Assembly (NCBI GenBank): GCA_041675005.1
Contig: JBAYUQ010000038.1
Coordinates: forward strand, 1-14,452
Length of the DNA stretch: 14,452 nucleotides
From: PGYR01 sp041675005
Lineage (GTDB): Bacteria; Bacteroidota; Ignavibacteria; Kapaibacteriales; UBA2268
Reading direction: 5' to 3'
Shown: piece by piece, positions 13,679 to 14,452 of the stretch
How the letters are laid out: every line of letters begins with the position of its first letter
Numbering within the stretch: position 1 is the stretch's first letter
The notes under the pieces: model-generated
What the model saw: only the letters and a program-made list of their open reading frames with translations
Database searches by the model: none
What the model was told of the DNA's origin: nothing
Program-made: the position numbers and the translations under genes

Positions 13679-13711
13679 AAAAAAAGGAGAACCAAATAAA
13701 TGATCCTCCTT
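13679..13711 (-). terminator. Rho-independent terminator of the right-edge gene
   Basis: AAGGAGAACC (13684-13693) and GATCCTCCTT (13702-13711) pair over 10 positions with two G.T wobbles around an 8-nt A/T loop. Seven T follow on the minus strand (13679-13685). It lies about 25 nt beyond the stop codon at 13735. Confidence 0.8.
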
Positions 13712-13734
13712 ATAAATTAGACAGTATCTATAAA

Positions 13735-14452
13735 TTATTGTTTTATGATTTTGTAAATACCTTGCTTTCTATTTTGATTTAATCTGAGTATATAAACACC
13801 AGTAGTGAAATCGGATATATTCAGATTGTAATTACTCAATCCTATACCCGGTGCAAAGTTGCCTTCTATCATCACTTTACCGCTCATATCAGTTAGCTGA
13901 TAGCTCACTGGTTTAGCATTCTCAGACACGAAGTCTATGCTTAGTATATTTGAAACTGGATTAGGATAAATATTTACTTCAGCGCCGAAACTCATATCCT
14001 CAACACTCGATTGAGCGGTTATATCCACTTCTGTTATCTGAGGGACTTTGTTCTCTTGGTTGCCTACGTTATCAGTAGAAACGGCGTAGAATCTATATAT
14101 CTTACCTTTATCTAGATTAGCTTCATAGCTGATTTCAGTATCGAAACCACTACCTATTAATTGGAAAGGAGTACCGTCAATAGATACAAAGTATGACATT
14201 TCACCAACACCTGAGCCATCATTATTATCAGCAGCATCAACTTGGATAGAAATAGCATTCTTCGCTTCTATGTAGTTAGCTGCAAGACTATTAGTAACAG
14301 GAGCGATTGTATCTATTATATTCACCCACGTATTAGTAGTTATAGCAGGGTTTTCATCGAATACTATAGTTGCATTGTTTTTTATAGTCTCACCAGAGTT
14401 AACATTGTCTTTTAGCTTCACACTGAATGAAACGAAGCCCTCGCCTTGTGGT
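13735..14452 (-). CDS. Large secreted protein, C-terminal end with T9SS sorting domain (partial)
   Basis: The frame stays open to the right edge, so this is only the last 239 or so residues of a larger protein; a GTG at 14421 is internal, not a start. The visible part begins PQGEGFVSFSVKLKDNVNSG, then IKNNATIVFDENPAITTNTWVNIIDTIAP. This matches a conserved 'uncharacterised repeat plus FDxNxPIxTN' domain that often precedes T9SS tails in this lineage. An immunoglobulin- or fibronectin-like domain follows (ISIQVDAADNNDGSGVG ... YRFYAVSTDNVGNQEN). After SSVED a YPNPVSN motif opens the type A sorting domain, ending GIYKIIKQ. The protein is expected on the surface or outside the cell. The 5' part and any promoter lie beyond the window. 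Confidence 0.85.
   Translation of the reverse strand, partial: PQGEGFVSFSVKLKDNVNSGETIKNNATIVFDENPAITTNTWVNIIDTIAPVTNSLAANYIEAKNAISIQVDAADNNDGSGVGEMSYFVSIDGTPFQLIGSGFDTEISYEANLDKGKIYRFYAVSTDNVGNQENKVPQITEVDITAQSSVEDMSFGAEVNIYPNPVSNILSIDFVSENAKPVSYQLTDMSGKVMIEGNFAPGIGLSNYNLNISDFTTGVYILRLNQNRKQGIYKIIKQ

Overview
The window looks like chromosome from a low-GC member of the Bacteroidota/Chlorobiota group, with Candidatus Kapabacteria or Ignavibacteria as my best guess. Three genes encode proteins ending in a type IX secretion (T9SS) type A sorting domain, each with the linker 'SSVE' and a (Y/T)PNP motif. At least three genes have the Bacteroidota-type -7 promoter box TATATTTG, 36 to 42 nt before the ATG. 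The genus assignment is inference; no rRNA gene is present.

Layout. 1-506 is a gene-free patchwork of short palindromes and degenerate intergenic repeats. 507-2402 (-) encodes a secreted protein with W-x-(T/S)-D-G repeats and a T9SS tail. 2530-3804 (-) is trigger factor (tig) and 3924-4472 (-) is a 2-Cys peroxiredoxin of the AhpC type. Divergent from it, 4627-7053 (+) is DNA topoisomerase I (topA) with a Lys/Ala-rich tail. 7224-7784 (+) is an AT-rich orphan gene. 7785-8188 is a second gene-free repeat patch, sharing elements with the first. 8189-10054 (-) is a probable two-gene operon of an SRPBCC/AHSA1-like protein and a MATE efflux transporter. 10289-10792 (+) is a small secreted Sel1/TPR-like protein. 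10832-12148 (-) encodes only the C-terminal half of the disaggregase ClpB. 12258-13601 (-) is a second T9SS-tailed protein, and 13735 to the right edge (-) is the C-terminal end of a third, large one.

How it fits together. tig, ahpC, topA and clpB are housekeeping genes for protein folding, peroxide removal and DNA topology, and most carry their own promoter or terminator hairpin. Interspersed are lineage-specific surface or secreted proteins and repeat-rich junctions. I did not see an obvious defence, toxin or CRISPR system.

The observations most worth following are these. The clpB gene lacks its N domain, first AAA+ module and part of the middle domain, but keeps an intact second AAA+ module. 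The tig terminator has a near-copy on the far side of the neighbouring T9SS gene, so that gene is bracketed by direct repeats of about 50 bp. The two gene-free patches share a composite repeat in inverted orientation and contain GTAG-plus-hairpin elements resembling REP sequences. The annotated-looking start of tig lies in the T-tract of a hairpin, and a better TTG start lies 30 nt downstream.
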